The position numbers and the translations under genes are program-made. A stretch of 64,000 nt of DNA from assembly GCF_001012815.1 (NCBI RefSeq), contig NZ_JYJP01000090.1, positions 1 to 64,000 of the forward strand, read 5' to 3'. Below are positions 18,727-27,558 of this stretch, piece by piece (position 1 is the first letter of the stretch; every line of letters begins with the position of its first letter). The DNA comes from Vibrio mexicanus (lineage in GTDB: Bacteria > Pseudomonadota > Gammaproteobacteria > Enterobacterales > Vibrionaceae). The notes below the pieces were generated by a model. That model was not told the origin of the DNA. It ran no database searches and worked only from the letters and a program-made list of their open reading frames with translations.

Positions 18727-19962
18727 CTAAGCAGTGTTCTCGGCTTTAAAGATCAGTGACGTATTGGTGCCCCCAATTCCGCTGGAATTGTTCATGCAGT
18801 ACCGAACCGCTGTACTCATCGGCTTTTTCCCAACAAGATTGATATCGCACGCGGGATCGAGGTGCTCATAGTTTGGGTTGGCATGTAAGGTCTGGGATAA
18901 GAGGCTTTGGATGCAAACAATCGACTCGATAGCGCCGCTGGCAGCCAATGTGTGCCCAAACATAGTCTTACTGCTGTTAGTTAACGGGGTATTTGGGCCA
19001 AATACACGTTGGGTCGCGATGGCTTCCTCTCGATCATTGGCTAACGTTGAGGTGCCGTGAGCATTGATATAATCAATATCTTGAGCAGACAGCTTTGCAT
19101 CTTCAAGGGCCCAACGCATGGCCTTTTCTTTGCCTTTCGGGCAAGGGTCTGTCATACGATAGGCGTCCATAGACGAAGCAAAACCACAGATACTGGCTAA
19201 AATAGTTGCGCCTCTACGCTCTGCGTGTTCACGACTTTCTAAAACGAGCGCTGCTGCGCCTTCACCTAAAACAAATCCGCTTCTCAGCTTGTCGAATGGA
19301 CGCATCGCTCGGTCTGCATCATCACTTCTCGTGTGCATGTTAAGTTGGCTGAATCCTGACAAGAACGAAGGGGAAAGTCGGCTATCACTGCCACCGACTA
19401 ACATTACGTCCGATTCACCATTTCTTAGCATTCGGTAGGCTTGGCCAATCGCTAAACTTGCACTGGTACATGCGTTAACGATCGTCGTGCCAAAACCAGT
19501 AATTCCGGTAATTAGAGAAGTTTGGCCGAGGGTAATGTTCGGATAAGTATCCAAAAACCAAGTGGGATTACGATCTTGAGTCGGCGTTGATTGGTGCTCA
19601 TCACACAACGACGTGCCCGTTCCAATAATAATGCCGGAACGTGTCTCAGGTAAATCAGAGGGTGAGGCAAAGCCGGCGTGCTCCAGAGCACATAAAGCAG
19701 AGTAGCAAAACATGTTGCTTGCTCTACTCATGTTTCTTACAACCTTTTTATTCACATTCCAACGAGAGTAAAACTGTGAAAAATCAGATGAAGGCACGGC
19801 TTGAGATAAAAGATGTACGCCATGACCGGAAAGCCAAGAGTCATGAGGGATCAGTTTAACTCCGGATTGGTTTGCCAATATATCTTCCCAGACGGAGTCA
19901 ACATTGTTACCCAAAGAAGAAAATACCCCTAAACCGGTAATAACGACATCTTTCTCACGCAT
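18727..19962 (-). CDS. beta-ketoacyl-ACP synthase (first KS of the operon)
   Basis: An intact 411-residue FabF-like ketosynthase. Catalytic residues are Cys165 (VNACTSASL), His302 (NAHGTST) and His337 (KTMFGHT). Length and start (MREKDVVITGLGVFSSLG) are typical. The ATG is one base after the ACP stop, so the two are translationally coupled. It could initiate the chain or form the active half of a heterodimer with the dead KS encoded next. Confidence 0.88.
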   Translation of the reverse strand: MREKDVVITGLGVFSSLGNNVDSVWEDILANQSGVKLIPHDSWLSGHGVHLLSQAVPSSDFSQFYSRWNVNKKVVRNMSRASNMFCYSALCALEHAGFASPSDLPETRSGIIIGTGTSLCDEHQSTPTQDRNPTWFLDTYPNITLGQTSLITGITGFGTTIVNACTSASLAIGQAYRMLRNGESDVMLVGGSDSRLSPSFLSGFSQLNMHTRSDDADRAMRPFDKLRSGFVLGEGAAALVLESREHAERRGATILASICGFASSMDAYRMTDPCPKGKEKAMRWALEDAKLSAQDIDYINAHGTSTLANDREEAIATQRVFGPNTPLTNSSKTMFGHTLAASGAIESIVCIQSLLSQTLHANPNYEHLDPACDINLVGKKPMSTAVRYCMNNSSGIGGTNTSLIFKAENTA

Positions 19963-19963
19963 A

Positions 19964-20341
19964 TTAAGCAGCCTGAGCTTGTTTATGATCGATGAAATTA
20001 ACCAAAGAGCTTACCTTGAAAAATACTTCTGCTGCTTGGTTATCGATAAACTCATTAATAGTTTCTGATGAAAGGTGAGGATATTCAGTTTCAAGGCGAG
20101 AAACGACTTCTTGCGAAACCTTACCTTTGGCGTCTAAAAAGCTTTCTTCTTGTAAGAAAGCTGGGAATATATCTCCGGCTGAGATCTTTAATTGATATTG
20201 TTGTTCAATTGAATAAATAATGTCGACAAAATCGATTGACTCAGCTGCTAGGTCATCGACTAGGTTTGCATCTACTGTTACTTCTTCTGGCTCAACGCCA
20301 AGAACTTCTACAAGAATTTCGCTTACTTCATTTAATGACAT
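19964..20341 (-). CDS. dedicated acyl carrier protein with C-terminal insertion
   Basis: A 125-residue acyl carrier protein and the first gene of the operon. The phosphopantetheine site is DDLAAESIDFVD with Ser35. It is far longer than AcpP (78 residues): about 45 residues (FLQEESFLDAKGKVSQEVV ...) separate helix III from the final KVSSLVNFIDHK segment. The extra part probably gives partner specificity. Its phosphopantetheinyl transferase and malonyl transferase are not in the operon, so the housekeeping ones (such as FabD, 29 kb away) may serve. Confidence 0.88.
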   Translation of the reverse strand: MSLNEVSEILVEVLGVEPEEVTVDANLVDDLAAESIDFVDIIYSIEQQYQLKISAGDIFPAFLQEESFLDAKGKVSQEVVSRLETEYPHLSSETINEFIDNQAAEVFFKVSSLVNFIDHKQAQAA

Positions 20342-20792
20342 TTCAATATCCTTTGATCTGTTTGGGTTTCTTTAAATACGGCAAAAGTATGTTATTGATG
20401 CAATACTGGGTAATCACCTTGCGTAATATTAAAAGGTGATGGTTTATTTATAGAATAGACAGTATCGCAAGTTTAATAATCATTATTTTTACATTACTCT
20501 TTGCAGTTACATTTCCTCAAGAGTGGAAGTCATAAGCTTGAATTTACGTCGAAAATTCTTGGTTTATCAGGATTGTAATAAGGAAGTGGATCTCAAATAA
20601 AGTTTGAAATAATGAAAATGATATATATATTTTGACGTGTAAAAGCGTAATGATTTAGTGATTAATCTAACTATAGTTAATTATATATTTAAATGTAGTC
20701 TATTAATCTTATGAGCGTAATATTGAAGTGGATAATGTTTATTTGCTTCAGCTAGAGAAGAAAATGTAATTGCTCTTAGGTTAACTTTCTAT
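20342..20792 (-). promoter_or_regulatory. AT-rich leader and promoter region of the polyketide-like operon
   Basis: About 450 bases without a gene and much richer in A+T than the operon it precedes, a feature often linked to H-NS silencing. A 19-base stretch at 20608-20626 (AATAATGAAAATGATATAT) matches 12 of 19 positions of the Fur consensus. A second stretch near 20477-20490 (AATAATCATTATTTT) is also Fur-like. These are eye matches in AT-rich DNA and may be chance. Confidence 0.4.
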
Positions 20793-21035
20793 ATTTGTGG
20801 CTGAGTGCGGGGACGCCTAGTTCGGGTTGCACTCAAATAGGGATTTAAAATTTCGTTTTAAACTGCATTTCCCTAAAACGACGAAAGCTCGCAACAAGTG
20901 CGAGCTTTCTGAATGTGGCGGAGTGCTGGGCTTGCACTCAACTGGGCTTGCATCCAAGGAGGGATTTGTACAAATCCCTTTGAATGCACAGACGCAAAAA
21001 AGCCCACTAATTTCTTAGTGGGCTTTTTCTAAATG
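20793..21035. repeat. two degenerate repeat units downstream of tRNA-Ser
   Basis: Two tandem units share one layout. Each begins TGTGGC(T/G)GAGTGC, contains a GCACTCAA box and an inverted repeat around GGGATTT, and ends in a terminator-like hairpin. In unit 1 the inverted repeat spans 20838-20875 and the hairpin 20883-20909. In unit 2 there is a perfect 20-bp palindrome at 20960-20979 and the hairpin of 20995-21030. The unit boundary TGTGGCGGAG is identical to the encoded 3' end of the tRNA-Ser gene (reverse complement). They may be remnants of tRNA 3' ends left by duplication or element insertion. Confidence 0.5.
20995..21030 (-). terminator. terminator of the tRNA-Ser gene
   Basis: A perfect 15-bp stem AAAAAAGCCCACTAA / TTAGTGGGCTTTTT with a 4-base loop and terminal U-run on the minus strand, directly after the encoded CCA of tRNA-Ser. 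Confidence 0.85.
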
Positions 21036-21126
21036 TGGCGGAGAGATAGGGATTTGAACCCTAGATACGCTATTAACGTATGCCGGTTTTCAAGACCGGT
21101 GCTTTCAACCACTCAGCCATCTCTCC
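21036..21126 (-). tRNA. tRNA-Ser (anticodon UGA)
   Basis: A 91-base class II tRNA with encoded CCA. The acceptor stem is GGAGAGA / TCTCTCC with discriminator G. The anticodon loop CTTGAAA places UGA, reading UCA-type codons. The long variable arm CATACGTTAATAGCGTATC and the T loop GGTTCAAATCC are present. Confidence 0.95.
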
Positions 21127-21276
21127 GTTGGTGCAGCGAATAATATAGAGGTTGAGAAAACTTGTAAACCCCTAATTTTGCTGTTTGCTTTAATAATGAG
21201 CGCTTGAAGATAAAAAACTTGTCAAAGGTCGGTTTTCTGCCCTTTGTGAGGCGCATGAGTCGTTACATTTAGGTTC

Positions 21277-22589
21277 TTACTCAACGACTTCTATTCGGGT
21301 TAGGCCTTTCGAAACATGATGTTGGTAAAGGCATAGCATTAGGCTACAAGTCGACATTGTCATTAGAGTGGCTAGTGCTGCACCTTCTATACCATATAGG
21401 GGTATTAACCAAAGGTTTAGGCCAAAGTCCTAAGTTAAAGCGGACAACCCTATCCAAACCACCTTGGTGCCTTTCTTGAGATACTGCAGCCACGTTGAAG
21501 AAAATGCAGCGAGAGCCCAGATGCCATAAGTTCCGCATAATAGAGTCAATGAGGTAGCTGCTTGCCCGTACTCCGGATCAAACATCGCTAGTAGCTGATG
21601 ATGGAATAACATAAGCACTAGGAATAGTGTTCCTATGACAACGCATATCGCCTTCTGAGCTCGTTTAAATACCGGTAGGCACTGGTCGCTTCCTTGGCTG
21701 ACCGCGATACCAAGTATTGGGAGAAACAGGCCCGCAATTGTGGCTTGGGCGGTGGGAAGAATATGAGCGATGGTGGTAGCTGCAGCGAAGTATCCCACTT
21801 CTTGATCCGAGGCTAACCATTCCAACATGAATAAGTCGATTTGGTTCAATGCTAAGGTAACTAACACAGCAGCCATCATTGGAATCGACTGCTTGAGTAC
21901 TTGGATGCGATCGATAGGAGTCAATTGATCAGAAATGGAGATAAGATTGAGTTTGCGCAACTTATACCATTGCCAACTAACCAAAATAAGTACCGATAGA
22001 GCCCCACAAGCTATGACTTGCCAAAGTTCAATGCTCCCTAGTAACCCAAACAGCGTGATAACAAACAGTGTTTTCATTGCTGGCAGGCCGATTCGCAAGG
22101 TAAGTTTGCGAGAATCAGCTGCTTGCCAGATTGCAGTATGCGGCTCAGCAGCGCCGCTGCCGCGATCAAGGGAAGGACAAAGGACATCAGCACCAATGGA
22201 TGATGCTCGTCGTGGTCGTTCATAAATAGGTGAAGGTAACTGACTGCATAAGTCGCGGCAACAAGCAGAAAGGATAGGCCCGTGGCAATCAGTAAGTAAA
22301 AACGGACAAAGCTCCATACCGATTTATTGTTGCCTTGACTTAGCTCTGCCGAAAGTAGTTTGGGCGCGACTCTATCGCCTCCAAGTAAAATTAACATTGA
22401 GGCTAAAGCAGCGTAGGAATAGGCGACCTTATAATCTCCATACTCATGACTGGAAAGGCGACTGCTCAAACTTAAGTTAAACCAGTATTCGGCAAGAAAG
22501 CTTACCGGGATGGCGGTGAGTAAGATAAGGGCAGATGAACTTAAGTTTTCAGAGCAGTAAAGACTTTTGAGTTGTGTCAGGTTTTTCAT
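21277..22589 (-). CDS. oligosaccharide flippase/MATE-like membrane protein (frameshift and in-frame stop)
   Basis: A polytopic inner-membrane protein of about 437 residues resembling Wzx/RfbX polysaccharide flippases (SSHEYGDYKVAYSYAALAS, then LNQIDLFMLEWLASDQEVGY). The frame breaks near 22105: ILANL goes out of frame and TLRIGLPAMKTLFVI continues in the next, explained by one missing base. A second lesion is an in-frame TAG at 21430-21432 after GLSALT, with an open reading frame continuing DFGLNLWLIPLYGIEGAAL to a TAA at 21277. No glycosyltransferases are adjacent, so the substrate is unknown. Two lesions of different kinds make a true pseudogene more likely than for other broken genes here. 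Confidence 0.7.
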
Positions 22590-22741
22590 TCAGTCGATTT
22601 TGCCACTAAAAAGCGATGTCACTAGTTTGGTTTGGTACAAGAAAAGATCAATTCAGAGTGCAGGCGAGGGCGATGGGTATATGTTTATCATTGAAAATCA
22701 CAACAGATGTCACTTTTCAAAGAGGGTAGTCCAAGAAAAGC

Positions 22742-22768
22742 AAAAAGAGAGCCGAAGCTCTCTTTTAT
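22742..22768 (-). terminator. terminator of the tRNA-Pro gene
   Basis: A stem AAAAGAGAGC / GCTCTCTTTT with a CGAA tetraloop, just beyond the CCA end of tRNA-Pro on the minus strand. Confidence 0.85.
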
Positions 22769-22773
22769 AGGTA

Positions 22774-22850
22774 TGGTCGGACTGACTGGATTTGAACCAG
22801 CGACCCCCGACACCCCATGACGGTGCGCTACCAGGCTGCGCTACAGTCCG
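22774..22850 (-). tRNA. tRNA-Pro (anticodon GGG)
   Basis: A 77-base tRNA with encoded CCA and acceptor stem CGGACTG / CAGTCCG. The anticodon loop ATGGGGT gives GGG. The D-arm GTAGCGCAGCCTGGTAGCGC and T-arm GGTTCAAATCC are typical, and the anticodon arm matches the E. coli proL type as I recall it. Confidence 0.93.
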
Positions 22851-22862
22851 AATAAATTTGTA

Positions 22863-24665
22863 TTAGTTGTTGCGGCTATAAAAGCGCTGAAGCTCGGTTA
22901 GGCCCTGCATTAGAATTGGCAGTGATGGATTTTCATCTTTCACCCGGCGGTACTGAGCATCGTATACCTTGTAGTTACCAAACTTATCAACCACAGTTGT
23001 TCGTTTATCGGTAATCAGGGCAAGCTCTCTCGCATCGCCTGCTAAAATCCATTTACGCTTTCTTTCGTCGAACAGATTTCGGCCACTACTAAACTCTGTC
23101 GGGTTTGAAGAAACACCGAGTAAATCTTGTAAAATCGTCACAGAGAAATCGAGATGGCTTGAGCGATGCGTATATTCAACGGCAAGTTTACCAGGCCAAT
23201 GAATGATCAGCGGGACTTGTAATTGGTACTTGCTGTAGTTTGAATTCGCGCCCCAACTGTTGGTTTTAGTTTCATTAAACTCAGTACCATGATTGGAGGT
23301 TATAATGACGACGGTATTGTCTGTCATTTCTAATTCTTCAAGTTTTTGATACAGCGCACTTAGCTCAGTATCAGCAACATTAACCGCTTTATTGTAGGCG
23401 TTGCGAAGTTTCTGTTCCGCTGTGCCTTCGCCGCCATCTAGGCTAGATGCATTGGCAACGGTGACCAATTCAATGAAGCTAAACCAAGGTGTACCATCTG
23501 GGTTGAGTTTCACCCATTCTTCCCAGCGCTCAATGGTTTGAGAGTCTACGCTGCGGCTTTCATCAAAAGCGATGCCCGTAAAGCTCTGTCCTCGGAATAT
23601 AGATTCCGCGTATAGGTTGTCTTCGAAGTTATCGCTACTGAACAAACCAAACTGATAGTCTTGATCTTTCAAGGATGTCACGAGTACCGGCAAAGAGCTC
23701 TGAGCTTTGATGCTATCGGCATAGCTGCTTGGTAGGCCGTAGAACAATCCAAATAGCCCAAACATGTCGTTACTTGAGCTGTAATGATTGGTGAAGTTAA
23801 GACTTTTTGAAGCGAACTGGTTGGTTTCTGGCATCAACGATGCGTTTAGAGAGTCCGCGCGTAAGCTGTTGACGCTTACAACCAGAACGTTAAGAGGATT
23901 AGCGCGACGACTAAATTCCAATGTTTCTAAAGGGTAACTAAGAATGTTCTCTGACCCAGCTAGCTCAGCTTGACGCTTCTGATATTCTTCACGATCCAAC
24001 AGACCATGTTTCTCCATGAACGACTTAGCGGTCATCGGGTAGGAGAGTGGGAAGTTAGCTTTCTGAGACGTCACTGGGCCATAGAGATAGGCATCTGACC
24101 AAACATAAATCAGGTGCGAGGCAATAAAGCTGATAAAGAATACTGCCGTTATCGGGCGGCCAACATGTTTATGTGATAAGCGACGTTGCTTACGCCATAC
24201 CCACTCGGATAATCCAAGTTGAAGTAAGAATATAAGAGGTAGAACAATGAATAAGTGCTGAAGATCGGCACTGATGGCATTGGTCCCATCGTTAAATAGA
24301 ACCTCCCACACAACAGGAGTGAGGTGAAGTCCGATGGTTTGATACGCTTGAGTGTCGATCAGCAGGACGGTTAATCCGGCTGTCGCGAATATGACCGCGA
24401 GTAAGCGGAACAACTTCCTTGAGGGCACCAAGAAAGTTAACGGAAATAGAACCAACAGGTATAAAGCAAATACAAGAAAGCCAAAGTGGCCAACCCAAGA
24501 CAGGGCTAAGTAAAACTGGCCAAGCAATGATTCCGGCCATGGTGACTGCACGATGTAGCGAGTACCAATGAGCATGGCTGCAATGATATTGAAGAAAGCA
24601 AACCAGTGGCCCCAGCCCACCAAACGCGATACACGTTCGCCGTATGTATTTCCTTTATCTACCAT
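22863..24665 (-). CDS. yejM: inner-membrane sulfatase-fold protein YejM (PbgA/LapC), LPS homeostasis regulator
   Basis: A 600-residue protein with five N-terminal membrane helices (roughly 12-34, 45-70, 80-100, 130-150, 168-188) and a periplasmic sulfatase/alkaline-phosphatase-like domain (NVLVVSVNSLRADSLN, ITSNHGTEFNE). The family senses periplasmic LPS and controls LpxC proteolysis through LapB, balancing outer-membrane synthesis; the sulfatase domain is thought not to hydrolyse substrates. It follows yejL by 25 bases as an operon, and tRNA-Pro lies just downstream. Confidence 0.93.
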   Translation of the reverse strand: MVDKGNTYGERVSRLVGWGHWFAFFNIIAAMLIGTRYIVQSPWPESLLGQFYLALSWVGHFGFLVFALYLLVLFPLTFLVPSRKLFRLLAVIFATAGLTVLLIDTQAYQTIGLHLTPVVWEVLFNDGTNAISADLQHLFIVLPLIFLLQLGLSEWVWRKQRRLSHKHVGRPITAVFFISFIASHLIYVWSDAYLYGPVTSQKANFPLSYPMTAKSFMEKHGLLDREEYQKRQAELAGSENILSYPLETLEFSRRANPLNVLVVSVNSLRADSLNASLMPETNQFASKSLNFTNHYSSSNDMFGLFGLFYGLPSSYADSIKAQSSLPVLVTSLKDQDYQFGLFSSDNFEDNLYAESIFRGQSFTGIAFDESRSVDSQTIERWEEWVKLNPDGTPWFSFIELVTVANASSLDGGEGTAEQKLRNAYNKAVNVADTELSALYQKLEELEMTDNTVVIITSNHGTEFNETKTNSWGANSNYSKYQLQVPLIIHWPGKLAVEYTHRSSHLDFSVTILQDLLGVSSNPTEFSSGRNLFDERKRKWILAGDARELALITDKRTTVVDKFGNYKVYDAQYRRVKDENPSLPILMQGLTELQRFYSRNN

Positions 24666-24690
24666 GTAAAGTTCTATTATCCATTACAAA

Positions 24691-24915
24691 TTAATGAATG
24701 TTCTCATCGAGTGACGAGATCAATGCTTGAGCAAATTTTTCCGCAATTGCCTTGCGTTGTGAAGCAGCGACGTTCTGATTTAAGACATTGGTTGCGATAT
24801 TACCAGCGATCATCAGTGATAACTCTGGAGTTGCTTGGTGTTTTTCAAGCACAGCAGCAACTTCCGCTAAGATTGATTCTACTTGGTCGTCACTGTATTT
24901 AGATGTAATCGGCAT
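24691..24915 (-). CDS. yejL: YejL family protein (DUF1414)
   Basis: A 74-residue soluble protein ([19 protein letters not shown] ...) that matches the YejL family in length, start and genomic position before yejM. Predicted mostly helical. Function unknown to me. It diverges from yejK across about 85 bases. Confidence 0.92.
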   Translation of the reverse strand: MPITSKYSDDQVESILAEVAAVLEKHQATPELSLMIAGNIATNVLNQNVAASQRKAIAEKFAQALISSLDENIH

Positions 24916-25000
24916 AAAGACTCTAATAATGATAGTAAAAGCGGCTTATGATAACCTACAATGCCAAACAACTGAAACCTAGAACGAACATAAATTCATT

Positions 25001-26002
25001 ATGAGCCTTCATCTTTCCAACGTTATATTGCATCAACTTGTTAAAAATGAACAAGAAGAGCTTAAAGTTAACTTTAGACCAGAAGCACTAGAAAACGACG
25101 CTTCAAGTGAAAATTTAGTGGCCGAACTCCACCGAGTTTTCAACTCTAAAGCGGGAAAAGGCTTCGGTGCCTTTAAGTCTGACAGCGAATTTCAAATCTG
25201 GTTGCATGAACTTCGCAACAATGAGCGTCCATTTTACGATTTCTCACAAATGAGTGCGACTCGTCTTAAAGATGAGCTTGCCAAGTATCCATTTGCAGAT
25301 GAAGGCATTTTAGTGCTTGCAGAGTATCAGTCTCTTGCAACCGACTATCTGTTTATCGGCCTATTGCCGTCAAACGTTAGCCTTAAAGTGACAGAAGGTC
25401 TGGGTATTGGCGCAACGGATTACCTAGATATCTCGAAGATGGATATTGCTGCTCGTATTGACCTTTCTAGCTACGAGACAGATAAAGAGTCTAATCGTTA
25501 CTTAACCTACATTAAGGGTCGCGTTGGCCGCAAAGTCGCGGACTTTTTCTTGGACTTCTTGCAAGCGGAAGTTGGTCTAGATACCAAACAGCAAAACCAA
25601 GTACTGATGCAGGCGGTAGAAGACTTCTGCTCAGACTCGAAGCTGGACAAAGAAGAGTCAACAAATTACAAGAAGCAGGTTTATGACTATTGTAATGAGC
25701 AGATTAAAGCGGGTGAAGAAGTTCAAGTTCGCGAGTTGTCGGGTGAGTTGCCTCCGAGCCAAGATGGGACAAGCTTCCTCGACTACACTAACGAGCAAGG
25801 TTATGAGTTAGAGGAAAGTTTTCCAGCGGATCGCTCAACTGTACGTAAATTGACTAAGTTTGTTGGCGCAGGCGGCGGTCTGAATGTGAGTTTTGATAGC
25901 TTATTACTTGGTGAGCGTGTTTTCTACGATCCAGAAACGGATACCTTAACCATTAAAGGTACACCACCTAACTTGCGTGATCAGCTGTCACGAAATAGTT
26001 AA
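25001..26002 (+). CDS. yejK: nucleoid-associated protein YejK
   Basis: A 333-residue cytoplasmic protein of the NdpA/YejK family found on the nucleoid. The start MSLHLSNVILHQLVKNEQEE and the central GVGRKVADFFLDFL and SDSKLDKEE stretches are typical of the family. Length is normal and the reading frame is intact. The yejL-yejM pair is divergent, a conserved arrangement in gammaproteobacteria. Confidence 0.94.
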   Translation: MSLHLSNVILHQLVKNEQEELKVNFRPEALENDASSENLVAELHRVFNSKAGKGFGAFKSDSEFQIWLHELRNNERPFYDFSQMSATRLKDELAKYPFADEGILVLAEYQSLATDYLFIGLLPSNVSLKVTEGLGIGATDYLDISKMDIAARIDLSSYETDKESNRYLTYIKGRVGRKVADFFLDFLQAEVGLDTKQQNQVLMQAVEDFCSDSKLDKEESTNYKKQVYDYCNEQIKAGEEVQVRELSGELPPSQDGTSFLDYTNEQGYELEESFPADRSTVRKLTKFVGAGGGLNVSFDSLLLGERVFYDPETDTLTIKGTPPNLRDQLSRNS

Positions 26003-26030
26003 AAAAGAGAGCCGTATGGCTCTCTTTTTC
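26000..26030 (+). terminator. terminator after yejK
   Basis: A stem AAAAAGAGAGCC / GGCTCTCTTTTT with a GTAT loop, beginning at the yejK stop. Confidence 0.88.
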
Positions 26031-26106
26031 GTTTAAGGTCATGTATTTGACCGATTTTGTTATATGCTAAGAGTTAATGGATTTAGAGAGTTAAACGGAT
26101 CTTTTA

Positions 26107-27409
26107 ATGCGAATTCAATGGAAGTGGGCGAGTGCGGTGTTTGTGGTGTGGTTGGCGTGCATGTCAGCTTAGTGGTAAGCAATCAACGTAATCAGACAAC
26201 ACTAGAAGCCGTTCAAGAGTTGAATCACTCGATTCAAGATATGCGCAATGCGCTGCAACTTAATGTTCCTTTCCGAAGTAATTATCTCGATGCTCAAGAG
26301 CTTAAGTTACAAATAGTGTACTCCTTGAGAATTCAACTTGAAGCCAATCATCAAAGTCGTTGGTTAACGCCCGATATCTATCAATTGTTGTTCACGACCG
26401 ATCAGTTTATCGATCAAGCAAAAGCTTACCTAGCGCAGAAGTGCCGTTGGTGAATTTTTTAGATGAGATTGCTTTTATTCGTTCTAAATACGAAGTGGAT
26501 GACTTCGAGCTGGGCCTTTACAATCAATTGAGTGCCCAAGTATTCGAGGCGCTTTTCAGTTCATCTCCCAAAAGCCCTGAAGTTTACCGAGCACTCGACC
26601 GACTGTATCTGATTTCTGAAACACTAGCTGATACGCAAAAGAAAGAGCTGCAGCAGCAATTGGGCGAAGCTTCTTCTGTGTTAAGCACTTATGCTGAAGG
26701 CAGTCATCTAATTGATAAACTGGTTACTCACCCTATTCATGAAGAGATGATCCGCTACGAGAGTCAGTGCATCTCGCTCGTCAATAAGCACCTTTATCTT
26801 GCAATGGTGATAAGCGCAGTTGGGTTAATGATACTGGCGCTACTAAACTTACCAAGACGCACTGTTATGCAGCCAGTTCAGAAGCAAGAAGAGCAGAATT
26901 TTCAAGTGGCTGAGGAAAGCCCTGTTGCCGAAGACAATCTGGTAGCTAAAGAAAATAGAGAAATCAGCCAGCCTGCGATGGAGACGGACCTCGTGTCTGT
27001 GAAAGCTGGATCAAGCGGTGATGCCGCTAAGGTGGTTGAAAAAGTGGTAAAAGAGAATCCTGTTATGGATGGCAAAATGATAGACATGAATAAGATGCTT
27101 GATGCTCTAAATGATGACCAGGAATCGGTGCAACTTCTGTTGTCTGTTTTTGTTCAAGATCACGAGGCTGATATTGAGCGCTTGCATAAAGCAATGGAAG
27201 AGGATCATGAGTTAGCCTGCCGAATTGCTCATAGTCTAAAAGGGGTAGGTGGCAGTATTGGTTCAGAGCGATTGAGCTCATTAGCTCTTCAGGTTGAAGC
27301 GCCTCTTAAAGCTGGTGAGAAAGTCGATGATAGTACGATAGAGGAGCTCGCGTCCGTGTTGGCAAAAACCATCGCAGAGGCGAAGTCTCACTTAGCTCAG
27401 GGAGCATGA
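26107..27409 (+). CDS. membrane-anchored histidine phosphotransfer (Hpt) protein (two frameshifts)
   Basis: About 434 residues after repair. The start MRIQWKWASAVFVVWLACMS is a signal anchor. It is followed by a periplasmic helical sensor-like region (SNQRNQTTLEAVQELNHSI ...) and a second membrane helix (LYLAMVISAVGLMILALLNL). The C-terminal Hpt domain has ARIAHSLKGVGGSIGS-type sequence, where the His of AHSLKG is the phosphate acceptor. One base is missing near 26170 (MSA then LVVSNQ) and one near 26437 (before EVPLVNFLDE). It has no kinase or receiver domain, so it would relay phosphate for a separate hybrid kinase. A free Hpt with its own transmembrane sensory region is unusual. Confidence 0.75.
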
Positions 27410-27558
27410 TAGAGTTGGTCTTTTATTTCTTACGGATTGGATTGTCTTAATTGTTAGTTTTCAGCTAATTATTAACTGAGTGACTTATCTTTATCTCGCA
27501 ACATCATGCTCCTATCGTTAGAATGCGCCCGTACAGCGTTCGACAATAAGAGGTTTTC

